From: Sapria himalayana | Taxonomy: Eukaryota > Streptophyta > Magnoliopsida > Malpighiales > Rafflesiaceae | Length of the DNA: 64,000 nt | Assembly (NCBI GenBank): GCA_029783825.1 | Contig: JAREIK010000763.1 | Coordinates: 144,352 to 208,351 of the forward strand | Direction of reading: 5' to 3' | Shown here: positions 49,880 to 63,030 of the stretch, one piece after another | Layout: each line of letters starts with the position of its first letter | Numbering within the stretch: the first letter of the stretch is position 1 | Translations under genes and position numbers: made by a program | Notes under the pieces: model-generated | Told to the model about the DNA's origin: nothing | The model's input: the letters and a program-made list of their open reading frames with translations, nothing else | The model's database searches: none

Positions 49880-52800
49880 AAATTATCAGTATCACTATCA
49901 TCATCCAATAGATCTTCTGATTTCATCTGATTCTGATGGATATTCCAGCTCATCTTCAGATAGAAATTGATCATCTTCAATTTCTATTATGCCACTATTT
50001 GAGTCACATAAATTTTCTAGGTCTTCATCTACATGCACAGGCGTAATATTATTTATATCATCTTTTTGGAATGCTGGTGTAATATCTAAGTTTGTACTTC
50101 TTTCTTGAGATTTTAGTACTTCAAAAATTGATCGAGATTTGATTTTGAAAATTATCCACCAGTCACTCTTATCACGAGATAAACTTTGATATGATAATAA
50201 TATACTTGAGTGGCTTGAACTACCATAATAAATGGCCCATATCGATTATATCTGTGTCTATGGTTAACATCCATTAGCTTATAATCCGAATAAATTTTGT
50301 ACCCACATTTCGTGTAGGATCAAACCACTCGCACGTTAATAATAAAATCCTATTTTCAAGTCGAGGATACTCCAACTCAATAACTTTTGTGAGTTAACCA
50401 TAATAATCAATCTCATTTACACTATAACCTAAGCCTTCAATGCATACACCATTATTCATTGTTGATTTAGAAGAACTATGCCCAATTGTGTGAAATTTAT
50501 ATTCATTGAAAAATGCTCAGGATATGTTTTCACATATCTAAATGGGCCTTTACTTAGATTCTAAATAAAAATATTGGAATTTCCAATTGAAGGATCATTT
50601 ATATGTTGCATTAATTAAACAAATGATGTTAACAACTAAAAAATACTAATAAATTAAAAATTTCAAATAATTAAAACTTAATAATTCTCACATAGTTTTT
50701 GAACCAATTCAGAAAATCTGTTATAGCATATAATTGACCTCATTGCTGGAAATTATTGTGGCCTATTTTTTTAACTGCTCAACATAGAAACTGCACAAAT
50801 ATAAATAGATGAAGAAAAATGTATATCAATTTTTAATTATTCCTATTAATGAAAAAATTACACTGATTAAACCTGCAACCATTTTGGGTATATATACTCA
50901 ATATATGGTGCAACCTTTTCACAATTAGGTAAAACATATCTCTTGGTTGCTTTGTACTCTTCATTTGTCATACATCTTTTCTTTGCTCTTCCAAATGCTC
51001 TTCTAGAGGGCTTGAAGATAGATAGCTTGTCCATAGAATTATCTTCTACCGACACATGACCTTCATAATTTCGAGGCACATTTCTAATCTTTGTATTAAT
51101 ATGATCCTAAAAATAATAATAACAAAAAGATGATGCTTCTTCTACTAAATATGCATTGCAAATTAAACTTTCAACTTTTTCCTTGTTTCTAATATTCAAT
51201 TTCAATTTACAAAGATACCTACAACCAAAATGGTAGGTTTCAATTATATTAAATTATAAAATTACTTTATATTTGAAATAATAAAACATAATGACTTATA
51301 TGTATTTACCTGTCAAAAGGATACATCTACCTATATTGTACTGGCCTTGCTATCCTTGCTTCATATGCCAAATGAAATGACAAATGCTCCATTGAGTCAA
51401 AAAAGCTCTGTGAGTATATCCATTCAAGCTTACAAAGAATAACTAGTATTTCATTCTCCAGCCTCACCATGTCATCTATTTTGATTGTGGTGGCAGTTAG
51501 CTGTTTGAAGAAAAACTAACTTTTATAAGGACCTTCCAAACACTTAGGGTAAGTAATTCACGGAATGCAATTGGTATTAATCTATGCATAAATACATGAT
51601 AGTCATGACTTTTCATTCCAAATAACTTAAGATTCTTTATATCCACACATCAACCCATATTTGACACATATCTATCAGAAAATTTGAAATTTTTAACCCA
51701 TTCACAAAATATCTATCTTGCCTTCTTATCAAGTGTGTAACAAGCTTTAAAGAATTTTCCTGTTGTCTCGTTAAGTTTCAATTCAAGATGCTGATAGTAA
51801 TCATTCAACTCTTGTCTTGATTTTAAAGTGCATTTTGTTTTCCGTCTATATTAAGGATAGTGTTGAAAACATTGTCAAACACATTTTTTTCAATATTCAT
51901 TACATCCAATTTATGATGAATTAAATTGGACTTTTTATAGGGCACATCTCAAAAAGTGCTGCATTTCCTCCATCCAAATATATTGCCTATTAGTCTATTA
52001 GTTCTAATAGTATCCTTTTCAGTCACATTCTTTAGACACAAACTCTGAATCTCTGTCAAAATTTTATCTCCTGAACGAACAGCTAGTGCAATTATCATAA
52101 ATATTTTATTTTTTTGAAATGCATTTTTATTTCTACGGAATGAATGATTCGTAGGTAGAAACTTATGATGATTATCAAATCATAACTGTTTACCACTTAA
52201 TTTGAGGGTAAATGCATCTAAATTTTTCATGCAGTATGAACATTCAAATCATCATGCAGTACTCCAATTAGACAACATTGAATATGAAAAAAAGTCACTT
52301 ACCATCCACATAACGGCCGCCCACATTATAAAATTTTGCTTCTTTGAGATGCCAAAATATTCACACCAACATCCCACAAATTATTTAATACTACTATATG
52401 GGTATGTAAGAAAACATCCAGCATGTCTTTAAGATTTTTTGGCCATGAAACCAATATTGACAAAAACATATATTGCTCCTTCATACACAACCACCAAGGA
52501 ATATTATAAGGTGTCACTATTGCTATCCATATTGAATAGTATTGTTCAGATTGGCCAAATGGTTGAAATTCATCAGTGCCGAGACCCAATCTCACATTTT
52601 GACTTTTAGCTACAAAATCTTGATGTATATAATTAAAATGCTTCCAAGCAAATGAATCTAATGGATGACGAATCAACCATTCTTTAACCTCAAGCTCAAA
52701 ATGCCACATCATATCATTTGCTTTAGTATATGATGCATATAGTCTCGGTAATCAAGGAATTATAGAAAAGTAATACATCTTCTTTAATGCAACTTTCAAC

Positions 52801-53568
52801 TTTTGTCCCATATCTGCAATACAAGGTCCCTTCTTAAACTAAAAATGATCACAAAACTTACTGCGAATTAAATCACTATCACCACCTTAATATAACATAC
52901 ATCCATTGAAACAACAATCTTTTCCACTGATATACCCATACCTCATAGTAACGTCTTAGTTTTGTAAATGTTGTTCGTGACAAAATTATTATTCAGAATA
53001 ATCTCTTTCATCAGTTCTGTTACCTGATCAAATAATTTCTCAAACATATGATTTTCTAACTTCATGCTCATTAGTCGAGCCATATGTGACAATTGCGAAT
53101 GTGTTTTACAATGAGGCCACAACTGATTATCTACAACTTTAAGCATTTCATAAAATTTTTGAGCTTCAAGATTTGGTGGTTCATCCATGTAATCCATATT
53201 GAAGCAAGCACTAGCAGTTTCCATGACCATTCTATAGTATGTGTTTGATGTTTCTTCACAACATGCAAATGATTCAATATCCTTATTTTGGTCAATGTTA
53301 AGAGCCATTGTACTTTCCCCATAATAAATCCAAACAAAATCATTTGGTACTAAGCCATATTGAGTGAAATAGTATCTTCTAGTGTTTACATCATAAAAAA
53401 AATATTTTGACACTTGCGGTTATTACAAGGATACTTAATTTTTTCTCCATCAATCCATTTCGATTGACTACACAAAAAGTTGATGAAAGTTTCAAGCTCA
53501 CTCAAAAATTCTTGATTCAAAATTCCATTCATAAACCTTTTGTTCATCCACTGACGATCTGAACTCAT
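49880..53568 (-). pseudogene. TNP2-type CACTA transposase pseudogene (copy E)
   Basis: ATG at 53568 (MSSDRQWMNKRFMNGILNQE) opens a transposase-associated domain with KYPCNNRKCQN. A frameshift near 53400 leads into NTRRYYFTQYGLVPNDFVWI and the frame down to 52943. The TNP2 core lies near 52712-52250: LGLGTDEFQPFG, CMKEQYMFLSILVSWPKNLK, DMLDVFL and VSDFFSYSMLS, in which the Asp lost in copy A is still present. DUF4218-like parts lie near 51960-50867, including KPSRRAFGRAKKRCM. A DUF4216-like part lies near 50600-50150, and an acidic tail near 50130-49890 (DDQFLSEDELEYPSESDE). Numerous stops and shifts remain, so it is inactive. Confidence 0.88.
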
Positions 53569-55063
53569 TTTACCCTGTTTTATTTACAAAGAATAATGCT
53601 CAATCATTATTTTGAATGAAACATATAATTACTTCAAAATATACTACTTATTAAATAAAACTACTTATAGATGATTATTTAAAGATTAAATATTGTGAAT
53701 ATCGAGGCTATGCATTTGTAGAATCCGCATTAATAGATAATGCATTTTTTTAGAATGACAAAGATTAATAGATATCATGCTATTACTAGATGAAGGGAGA
53801 AAAATATGTGAATAGACAAGAAAGGAAAGCAAAAAATAAATAAATTGAAAATTTGAACTAGTAAGCTTCTCACACCTCAATGATGATCAAATAACATAAT
53901 TTTTACTGTGATTCTACTCCATCTTTGGATATAAAAAAGGAGTACATTAATGGAATTGGTATCCAATTTCAAGAAAACTTGGAAAATGAATTAATGAAGA
54001 ATTAAGACATGAACAAACATATATCTGGAATTGAAAACATATCATACAAAGTGTTCAACTAGAAAACATAGATATGAAGCAAGCAACAATTATAGATTCC
54101 TAGCCTTACAAATTTAAACTAATTAGACAAAAAATTACATATCATTAATAGTAATATTATTTTTGGAAAACTACAATCAAATGATAGTTTGGAATTTAAA
54201 ACTTACATACACTTCAATTAATACCTAATCAATATGAAGGATGGGAAATTATTAATTTAGCAAAAATTATTGATATCACCATCACTTATATACTTGTGAT
54301 TAATGATTTTAGTACTTGTAATGATTTACTATGAACTTCAAGATTAAAATTGTGTGCATGAGGAGGATCTTCGGGCATATATTTACTTGTGGTAATAACT
54401 TCACTTTACATGATAACATTCACATACAAATATCTACTATATAATTTTAATGGAAAATCCAATATACGATAATAGTTAAGGTAGAAGAAGAATTTCAAAA
54501 TAACAAATAGAAAAATCAAAACAAACCCTTAGCAGTTATAATGATCTTGTCAACGCTCAAAATAAAAATGTTAAATATTATTTAATTTTAATTGAGTACG
54601 ATAAAATAATGATAAAATAATAACATTGTTGTATTTCAATGCTTTACAATAATTATTTAATAAGCATATGATAATATTTTAACATTTCTCATTTATTAGT
54701 AATAATGTTTCATAATATTCAAAATTCAATTAGAATAACAAAAACAAAGTATTTTGATGCATTCTAATGATATACATATGTATTCCATAAATATATTGAT
54801 GAATTATATTTATGTTGATTTATTGCAATTTTTTTTAAATGTAACAAATTTTTTAATATGAATAAATAGTTTAAATTAAAATTCAATTAAGTTCGATGAT
54901 ACATGATATGTTTGTTAATATTCATGTCTCAGTTTTTTTAATGAATTTAACTAAGCTTGGATATTAATGCAATATTTTTTAACATTATTCCACATGTGTT
55001 CATTAAAATATATATATCTACCCACAAAAAAACAATATATATTTTATTTTTATATATAAAAAC

Positions 55064-55094
<31 letters not shown>

Positions 55095-55259
55095 TTATTT
55101 TATAAACATCAATTAAATGAATATGTATATATATTTACACATCAAAAACCAAAGGCTCAATAAACTAATTCTTATGATAGATGTGAGCCTCCTTAGAGGC
55201 TGTAAGTTCAATCTCCACAAGCTAAAAAAAATTGTCAGGAAAAAAAATTATGCCTCATA
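53569..55259 (-). other. 5' region of CACTA copy E, no gene
   Basis: 53570-53880 is shared with copy A upstream of TNP2 (19190-19460); a 64-codon frame here (53880-53686) matches sequence in copy A but is closed there. The remainder is AT-rich with a (TA)n run at about 55062-55092 and no recognisable gene. Confidence 0.55.
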
Positions 55260-55636
55260 TAGTTATAATATAATAATTTAGAGTTTTATATAGTTATACA
55301 AAAATATATATATAGTTAAACACATAGTTAAACATAATGATGTATGCTGTTATACAATAATTATAAATATACTTATATGTGGTTATACTTATAGTTATAC
55401 TTATATTTATAAATATAGGTATATATATTTAAATATTGTTTTATATAATGTTATTTTAGTTATACATTTACTCAAAGAAAATTATTTATAGTTATATCTT
55501 CTTATACCAATATTATATATAATTAAAAATAGAGTTATATATAGTTAAACATATAGTTATATATAGATATAATATTACAAGTAGTTATAAGTAGTTTTAC
55601 ATAAATATATACAATGTTATAAACAAATATTAAGAT
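55260..55636 (-). repeat. AT tandem-repeat unit of CACTA copy E
   Basis: Its reverse complement reads like one unit of the 15842-18550 array (TATAACTATATGTTTAACTA, ATAAATATAAGTATAACTAT). It ends abruptly at the TCTA array at 55637. Confidence 0.7.
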
Positions 55637-56089
55637 TTTATTATCTATCTATCTATACTTTTATCTATCTATCTATCTATCTATGTATTTATCTTTTTAT
55701 CTATATGTCTATCTATCTATTTATCTGTCTGTCTATCTATCTATCATCTATATATCTATCTATCAAATAGTTTATCATTCTATATATCAATCTATATATC
55801 AAATTTTCTATCAATCTATCTATTAATTTGTCTATCAATCTGTCTATCAATATGTCTATATATATATATATGTCTTTGTATAAATCAATCAATCAAATTA
55901 TCTTTCTATCTATCTATCCTTTTTATGTGTTTCTATCTATGTTTTTGTCTCTCTATCTTTCATTCTATATGTATATCTATCTGTCTATCTATTCGTCTAT
56001 CTATTTATCTGCTTGTTTATCTATTTGTCATTATTTTCTCTATCAATCTGTCGATCTTTCTTTTTGTCAATCTATCTATTCATCTATCT

Positions 56090-56136
<47 letters not shown>

Positions 56137-56227
56137 TACTTTTTTATTTGTCTATAATATGTATATCTATCAATTGAATAATCAATCTATATATATGCTT
56201 ATCTTTTTATCAATCTATAAATCTATT

Positions 56228-56266
<39 letters not shown>

Positions 56267-56471
56267 TTTTATCTATCTATCTGTCTGTCTGTCTACGTGT
56301 ATGGCTATCTATCTGTGTGTCTATCTAAAAATCTATCTAGCTATTTATCTATCTACCTGACTATCTATCAATCAAAATAATTGTTTATCCATATATCTCT
56401 CTATCTATCTATCTATCTATCAATCTATCAATCAAATTGTCTATCAATCTATTTATTAATCTGACTATCAA

Positions 56472-56539
<68 letters not shown>

Positions 56540-56663
56540 AATCTATCAATAAATTTGTCTATCTATATATCTATATATATGTCTTTCTTTCTATGTGTGT
56601 ATCTCTCTTTCTATATCTCAATTTGTCAGTCAATATATATATTTATCTGTCTATCTGTCTGTC

Positions 56664-56702
<39 letters not shown>

Positions 56703-58117
56703 ATTTATATGTTTATCTATCTATATGTTTGTTTATCTTTCTATCAATCTTTTTTTCTATATATCTATCCATCTTTCTTTCAGTCGACCTTTATATTTAT
56801 CGATCTATCTATCTATATATCAATATATCTATCTATGATTCTATTTGTCTATCTATATGTATATCTATTAATTTTATAATCAATATATAATCAACCGATC
56901 TTTCTATAGATAGATTGATATATTAATAAATAGATAGATAGATAAATTGATAGATATATAGATATTTATTTGTCTGTCTGTATACCAATTTGTCTATTTT
57001 TGTGTCTATCTATTTATCTATATGTCTAAATATCTATCTATTTGTCTGTTTGTATATCTAAAAGTCTATCTTTCTATCTATCTATTTGTCTATCTATCTA
57101 TCTATCTATCTAACTTTCTATCTAAATTTCTATCTATCTATCTAACTATTTGTCTGTGTATCTATCAATATATCTATATGTTTATTTGTCTATTAGTTCA
57201 TTTATTTATCTATCTATCTGTCTATATGTCTATGTGGTTGTTTTCCTATTTATATGTCTATTTATCTATCTATCTATTTATCTTTATATTTGTTAATCTA
57301 TTAATCTACCTATATATCTATCTAACTTTCTTTCTTTCTATCAGTCTATCAATATATCTACCTATAATTATGTATATCTATTTGTCTATCTATTTCTATA
57401 CCTATCTATTTTTCTATCTATCTGCCTATCCATTTGTATATCTAGCTGTTTATCTATTTATCTATCTATCAATCATTATATCTATCTTTCTGTATATCTA
57501 TCTATCTATATATCTATATATCTATATGTCTATCTATTTATCTTTATATCTTTCTATCTATCTATCTTTCTATTTGTTTATCTATCTATCTTTATATCTA
57601 TCTATTTATCTATTTGTCTATCTATCTGTCTATCTATATGCCATTCTATCTATCTATATCTTTGTCTATCTATTTTTTTATTTATCTATCTATCTATGTG
57701 TGTATCTATCAATCTATTAGCCTATCTTTCTATCTATTTATTTATATATTTGTTTATTTATATGTCTATATATCTGTCTATATATCTTTATTTCTATTTG
57801 TCTATCTATATGCCTATATATCTGTCAATCAATCTATATATCTCTCTATCTATATGTATATCTATCTATGTTATAAGCGATCGATCTATCAATATATCTA
57901 TATGTATATCTTCCTCTCTATATATCTTTCTATATATTTATTTATCAATCAATCTATTTGTTAATCTATATATCTATAAATCTATCTATCTGTTTATCAA
58001 TTAATCAATCAATTTATAAATCTATCTATATATCTATCAACCTGTCTATCAATCTCTCTATCAATTTTGCTATCAAACTATTTATTAATTTGTATATTAA
58101 TCTTTCTATCTTTCTAT
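55637..58117. repeat. degenerate TCTA satellite array with AT runs and a micro-inversion
   Basis: About 2.5 kb of imperfect TCTA units. Pure AT runs lie at 56092-56134 and 56475-56537. A GATA-strand patch at 56906-56966 is a local inversion. Long forward frames are artefacts. A 5'-truncated LINE interrupts the array at 58118. Confidence 0.97.
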
Positions 58118-60337
58118 TGAATGGGAAACATTATGCTATTTAATGAGAAAATTGGTGTTCTCGGAATTCTGGATAGATTTAATATATAGATACATTTCTA
58201 GCACGTGGGTTAAAATACTTATAAATGGACAAGAGGGTAGTGAATTTAAAATTTCAAGAGGTCTTAGACAAGGGGACCCTCTCTCCCCTTCTTTATTTAA
58301 TATATATCTGGAACTCTTCATTGTAAATTTTAAAAAAGAAACGAGTGAGGGGAAAATCCTCATGTACAAGCAACCAAAAAATACCCCTATCGTGTTCTGC
58401 TTGGCATACATGGATGATATCATAATTTTCTCTAATGCTAGCAGCCACTCCATGAGAAACATGATGAGATTTATAAATATCCTAGAAGAAGAAACCGGGC
58501 AGCTACTGAACAAGAATAAATGTCAATTTATGATAGCAGGAAAACATCCCTGAAAACATTACCCAAAAAATAAAAACAATCACAGGATTTACTCAAAAGA
58601 AAGGTGCATTAATGTACCTTGGGTTCCCGATTTATGCGAGTAGATTGAAAGGGGATTACTTAGTTTTCCTAGTCGAAAAGATTAGACAAAAGATTGTATG
58701 TTAGAAGGAAGACCTGCTAAGTATGTCAGGAAGAATAACATTGATTACCCATGTACTGTAAAGTTCGTTGGCGCATGTTTTAATGTCCTTACAGCCTCCA
58801 AGGACTATTACAAACAAATTATAAAAAGAAATGTCGAATTTCTTATGGGGTAAAAAGGGTGGTATAAATAAACTCCACTGGAAAAAATGGTCAGAATTAT
58901 GTTATCCAGTGGAGGAAGCTGGATTGGGCTTTTCAAAATTGAATGATATAGCCAAAGCTTGGGCTTGTAAAAGCTGGTGGAAGATAAAAGATAACAAAAA
59001 TGACAGCCTTTAGCGAGATTACATAAAAGCTAGATATGGCCTTGGTAACAATGCCTTAAATAATCCAAAAAAAATTATCAAAAAGTTGGAAACTAATGTA
59101 CAAGCAATGAGATATAGTGGAGAATCATTCTATCTTAACTAAGAGGGGATGGAAATAGACCCTAGATGCACAAGGAAAATTTACATTAAAAAGCATAAAA
59201 GTACGGGTGAGAAATAATAAAATCTCTCAAGAAATTTATGAAAAAGATTGGGCTACGGAGCTTCCACAAAAAATGAATATCTTTATGTGGAAACTGATCT
59301 CAAAAGCTATTCCAGTCAATGAGAATATCCAAAATAAAGGAATAAAACTAGCATCCAGATGTGAATGTTGCAATCAAGAAATCGAGAGCCTGGATCACTT
59401 ATTCTCAACAGGAAAGATAGCTGAAAAGGTATGGGGTAGATTAGAAAAGGATGCAGACCTAGAAAAATGCCATGGATCTCTTATAGAATGATTAAAAAAT
59501 TGGGGGAAAAATAAAACAAAAAATAACATACTAAAATGCATAAGGAACTACATACCACATATCGTAGTCTGGTGTATATGGAAAGCTAGAAATAAAAGCA
59601 GATTTGAAGGTACTCATATGAAAATTTTAGATATACTAGAAGAGATCAAGAATGAATCTGCATTTATTTCGGCTTGTAGTCCTATTAAGTTGAGAAGTCT
59701 TGGAATGTATGAGAATAAAAGAAAAGAATGGAGCCTTTCAACAAGAATAAAGAAGATTCCAGTGATAAGAATAATTAGATGGGAAAAGCCACCACAAAAT
59801 GCTCTAGTGCTAAACATGGATGGTAGCTTTAAGAAAGAGCTGGGAGCTACAGAAGGAGGAGGAGTTATATGAAATAATGAAGGTACAGTTTTAAAAGCAT
59901 TTACAATGAAAGCCTCTACCACTCCAGCATTGCATGTAGAGGTTATGGTTTTAAAAAAGGGATTACAAATATGCAAAGATAATAATCTCCAAAATCTTCA
60001 AGTGCAGGCAGATACGAATCTCTTGGTAAATCTAGTAATGGATAAGATATAAATGTGGCAATTTGAAGAGGATATATTCAATATAAAAAAATTAATGTGT
60101 GAATTAAAAGGAAAAACCATACACATATTCAGGGATGCTAATGCATTAGCAGATAAATTAGCTGATGAAGGAGTAATAAGGGGCTCACAAGAATTTGAGA
60201 GTAATAATATTCCAGAAAAGTATAAAGGCTTAATAAGATTAGATAAAATAGGATTTCTATATATTAGAGTTCAAAAAAAATTAAAATTTAGGCTTAGAAT
60301 TCTTGGAGGGAAGAGTAGAAATAATTATTATGCTTGA
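58118..60337 (+). pseudogene. LINE-2 ORF2 remnant: reverse transcriptase, zf-RVT, RNase H
   Basis: The frame enters at IEWETLCYLMRKLVFSEFW, in the middle of a LINE reverse transcriptase. It has RGLRQGDPLSPSLF and a catalytic YMDD at 58407-58418. After a shift near 58553 come YLGFPIYASRLKGDYL and MSNFLWGKKGGINKLHWKKW. The zf-RVT region is 59207-59491 (CECCNQEIESLDHLF). The RNase H domain spans about 59806-60200: LNMDGSFKKELGATEGGG, ALHVEVMVLKKGLQIC, VQADTNLLVN and FRDANALADKLADEG, so all four expected acidic residues (Asp, Glu, Asp, Asp) are present. Stops near 58703, 58760, 59013, 59870 and 60050 and at least one shift inactivate it. An RNase H-bearing L1 lineage is known in plants. Confidence 0.88.
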
Positions 60338-61649
60338 TTTGTTGGTTATGTGTTTATAAGTATTTCAGGTGAAGGTCTTGGAGTATTAAAGAGCCCCTCT
60401 GGTCCTGAGGGGCGGGCATAAAAAGAAAGACCTTAAGCTGAAAATAATAAAAATAATAATTAGTAGGGTCCTTAATGAGCCTAGTAAAACTGTTTTGGAC
60501 TTGAATTATTTGTAACAGGTCAAGCAGACTGAAGGTGCCAGGCGAAGGTAATTTAACTACTGATATTGATAGGTAGGAAGTCTGCTCATTAATTTCAGGA
60601 AAGCTAGCACAGTTTATTGCCAATCGTAAGTAGCAGAAGCTGGGATTTGGATCTGTTCATCCAGTAAATTAAAAGTAGTGTGTGCAATTTACAGTGTCTG
60701 TAAATGGATTGAATAAAATGGTATGTTGTTAGTCTTTCATGTGGTGGGTCTGTTGTTGTAACTTTTTCAGTTAATTGTGTGTTGTTTTTTTGTTGTAAGC
60801 TGTAACAGCTTTTTAGCTATCTTACACTTTGTTTAGGGTATGAGTTAGGGTCTGTTGTATTGAAAGGTAGGCTATGTCAGCACTTAGAATACTTCAGTTT
60901 GCGTTAGGCCGATGTTTGCTAAGTAGATGAGGCCCCGATTTTGAAGAGGGAGATAGGGACTCAAGAGTTAAAAGAGCCAAAGGAAAATAGAATCTTGGCT
61001 CATCTTATGGTTGTATAGATTTCTTGCAATGAAGGTAAAGCTAATGAAGATAGAAACAAATTAAAGAGAAAGGGAAAGGAAGAAAAAGCACTCAATGATA
61101 AAGGCAAATGATGGCAAAGCTAATGAAGATAGCACCCAACGTCAGGATGGAATGCCTTCCACACGAAGCTGTCTAGTTACTTTCTTACTCCATATTTTTT
61201 CTTTTTCTTTGGCCTCACTTGTAAACTGATTGACAATGTGTTAAGGGAGTGGGGAAAGGGAAGAAAAAGGGGTAGGAGAAGGTCATAATAGATATATTTC
61301 GTATGATCTTTATTGTGCAGAATAGTAGCTAAAAAGCGACCAAAGTTACATCAAAAGAAGCAATGGGGTGGCAGCAATAGAGGCTATAAAGAGAAAAGGC
61401 TATGGAGTAGCATGAAGGGAGCTAAGGAGATAAAAAAAGGCAAAGCTTACCTCCATAGCATCCTCAGGACAGCAAAAAGAATGCACGGAAAACTGAGTCA
61501 AGTAAAACTTATTATTAGCTAAATATGTGCCTAAAAGAATAAATAGTTTGATAGGATGTAACTAAAGATAAAAATGGGTGTAAAGGGATATGGGTAGCAA
61601 GCAAGTAGGTTGTACAAAAGGTATTCCTCTGTCGAAAGAGAGGGTCAAT
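60338..61649 (+). other. LINE-2 3' untranslated region
   Basis: About 1.3 kb without coding motifs between the RNase H stop and the A-rich tail. It has a short GC-rich inverted repeat, CCCCTCTGGTCCTGAGGGG, at about 60395-60413. The 69-codon frame at 61313-61522 (Lys-rich) is not recognisable. I cannot exclude a second inserted sequence within this stretch. Confidence 0.5.
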
Positions 61650-61681
61650 AATAATAAAATAAAAAATAAAAAATAAAAAAA

Positions 61682-62429
61682 TCTATCTATCTATCTATTT
61701 GTCTGTCTATCTATTTTATCTATCTATTGTTTATCTAGCTATCTACCTATCTATTTATTTCTCAATATAACTATCTGTATATATATCTATCTATCTACCT
61801 ATCTATTTATTTTTCAATATAACTATCTGTATATCTATCTATCTATCTACCTATTATCTGTCTATCTATCTAACTTTCTATCTAAATATCAATCAGTCTA
61901 TATATCTATCTATCTAATTATCTTTCTTTCTATCTATCTGTCTATCTATTAATCTATCTATCTGTCAATCTATTTATCTATCTATCTGTCTGTCTATTAA
62001 TTTGTCTATTAATCTATCTATCTATCTGTCTGTCTATCTATATATCTAATTATCTATCTATTTGACTATCTTTCAACATATCTATCTATCATTCAATCTA
62101 TTAGTAAATCTACCTACCTACCTATCTATATATTTATCTATATATCTGTCTATCTATCTATCTATGTGTCTATCTATCTATCTATCTCTCTATCTATCTT
62201 TGCTTTGTCATTCAATCTATCTTCTACATGTCTATCTATCTATCTATCTATCATTTTGTCTATCTATATGTCAATATATATATATATGTCTATCTATCTA
62301 TATATCTGTATGTGTCTTTTTTTTCAATATATCCGTCTATCTATCTATTTAAGTATCTATCTATTTGTCTAACTATCTTTCTAACTATCAATCTATTTGT
62401 CCATCTATCTGAAAATCTATTTGTTTATC

Positions 62430-62462
<33 letters not shown>

Positions 62463-62583
62463 CTAACTATATATCTATCTTTCTATCTATCTATCTGCCT
62501 ATCTATCTGTCTATCTATCTATCTATTTGTCTATCTTTTTGTCTATCTATCTGTCTATCTATTTATCTATCTATCTTCTCTCT

Positions 62584-62620
<37 letters not shown>

Positions 62621-62982
62621 GTATCTTCCTATTTATATGTCTATCTATGTATCATCCTATTTATATGTCCATATAACTATCTATCTACTATCGATATATC
62701 TATCAATCTAATTGGCCATCTATCTTTTATGTATCAATCTATTTATATGTCTATCTATTTGTATATTTATTTGTCAAAATATCTATCTATCACTATATTT
62801 ATTAATCTATCAATTTGTCTATTTAACTATATATCTATATACCACTCTATGGGTCTATCTATTTGTCTATTAATCTATGTATCTATCTATTTATCAATAT
62901 GTCTATATATATATATATCTTTATTTTTTCATCTATATATCTATCTATAAATCTATCTATGTACCTATCTATGTGTGTGTGC

Positions 62983-63030
<48 letters not shown>

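Larger units (their letters stand above)
47043..55636 (-). mobile_element. CACTA (En/Spm) transposon copy E, minus strand, ends missing
   Basis: It carries the same two-gene layout as copy A in reverse: TNP2 near 53568-49890 and PTTA near 49740-47790. The 3' flank matches 25211-25620 of copy A. The upstream region near 53700-53880 matches 19190-19340 of copy A, and 55260-55636 matches the long AT tandem repeat of copy A. Neither edge shows a CACTACAAG terminus. The left edge (47043-47170) runs into a GATA array through a GGGGCAACCCTGCCCC sequence, and the right edge into a TCTA array. Both genes are broken. Confidence 0.8.
58118..61681 (+). mobile_element. 5'-truncated LINE with RNase H (LINE-2) in TCTA array
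   Basis: The body starts inside the reverse transcriptase and ends in an A-rich tail (AATAAAATAAAAAATAAAAA type) at 61650-61681, after which TCTA repeats resume. Flanks TCTATCTTTCTAT (58105-58117) and TCTATCTATCTAT (61682-61694) could be a 13-bp target duplication with one mismatch, but the array makes this weak evidence. 5' truncation is typical of LINEs. It differs from LINE-1 by having an RNase H domain and a 1.3 kb 3' UTR. Confidence 0.85.

Noticed and set aside
58105..61694. 13-bp target duplication of LINE-2 as firm evidence
   Set aside because: Both flanks are TCTA repeats, so a match of this length is expected by chance; the A-rich tail is the better evidence.
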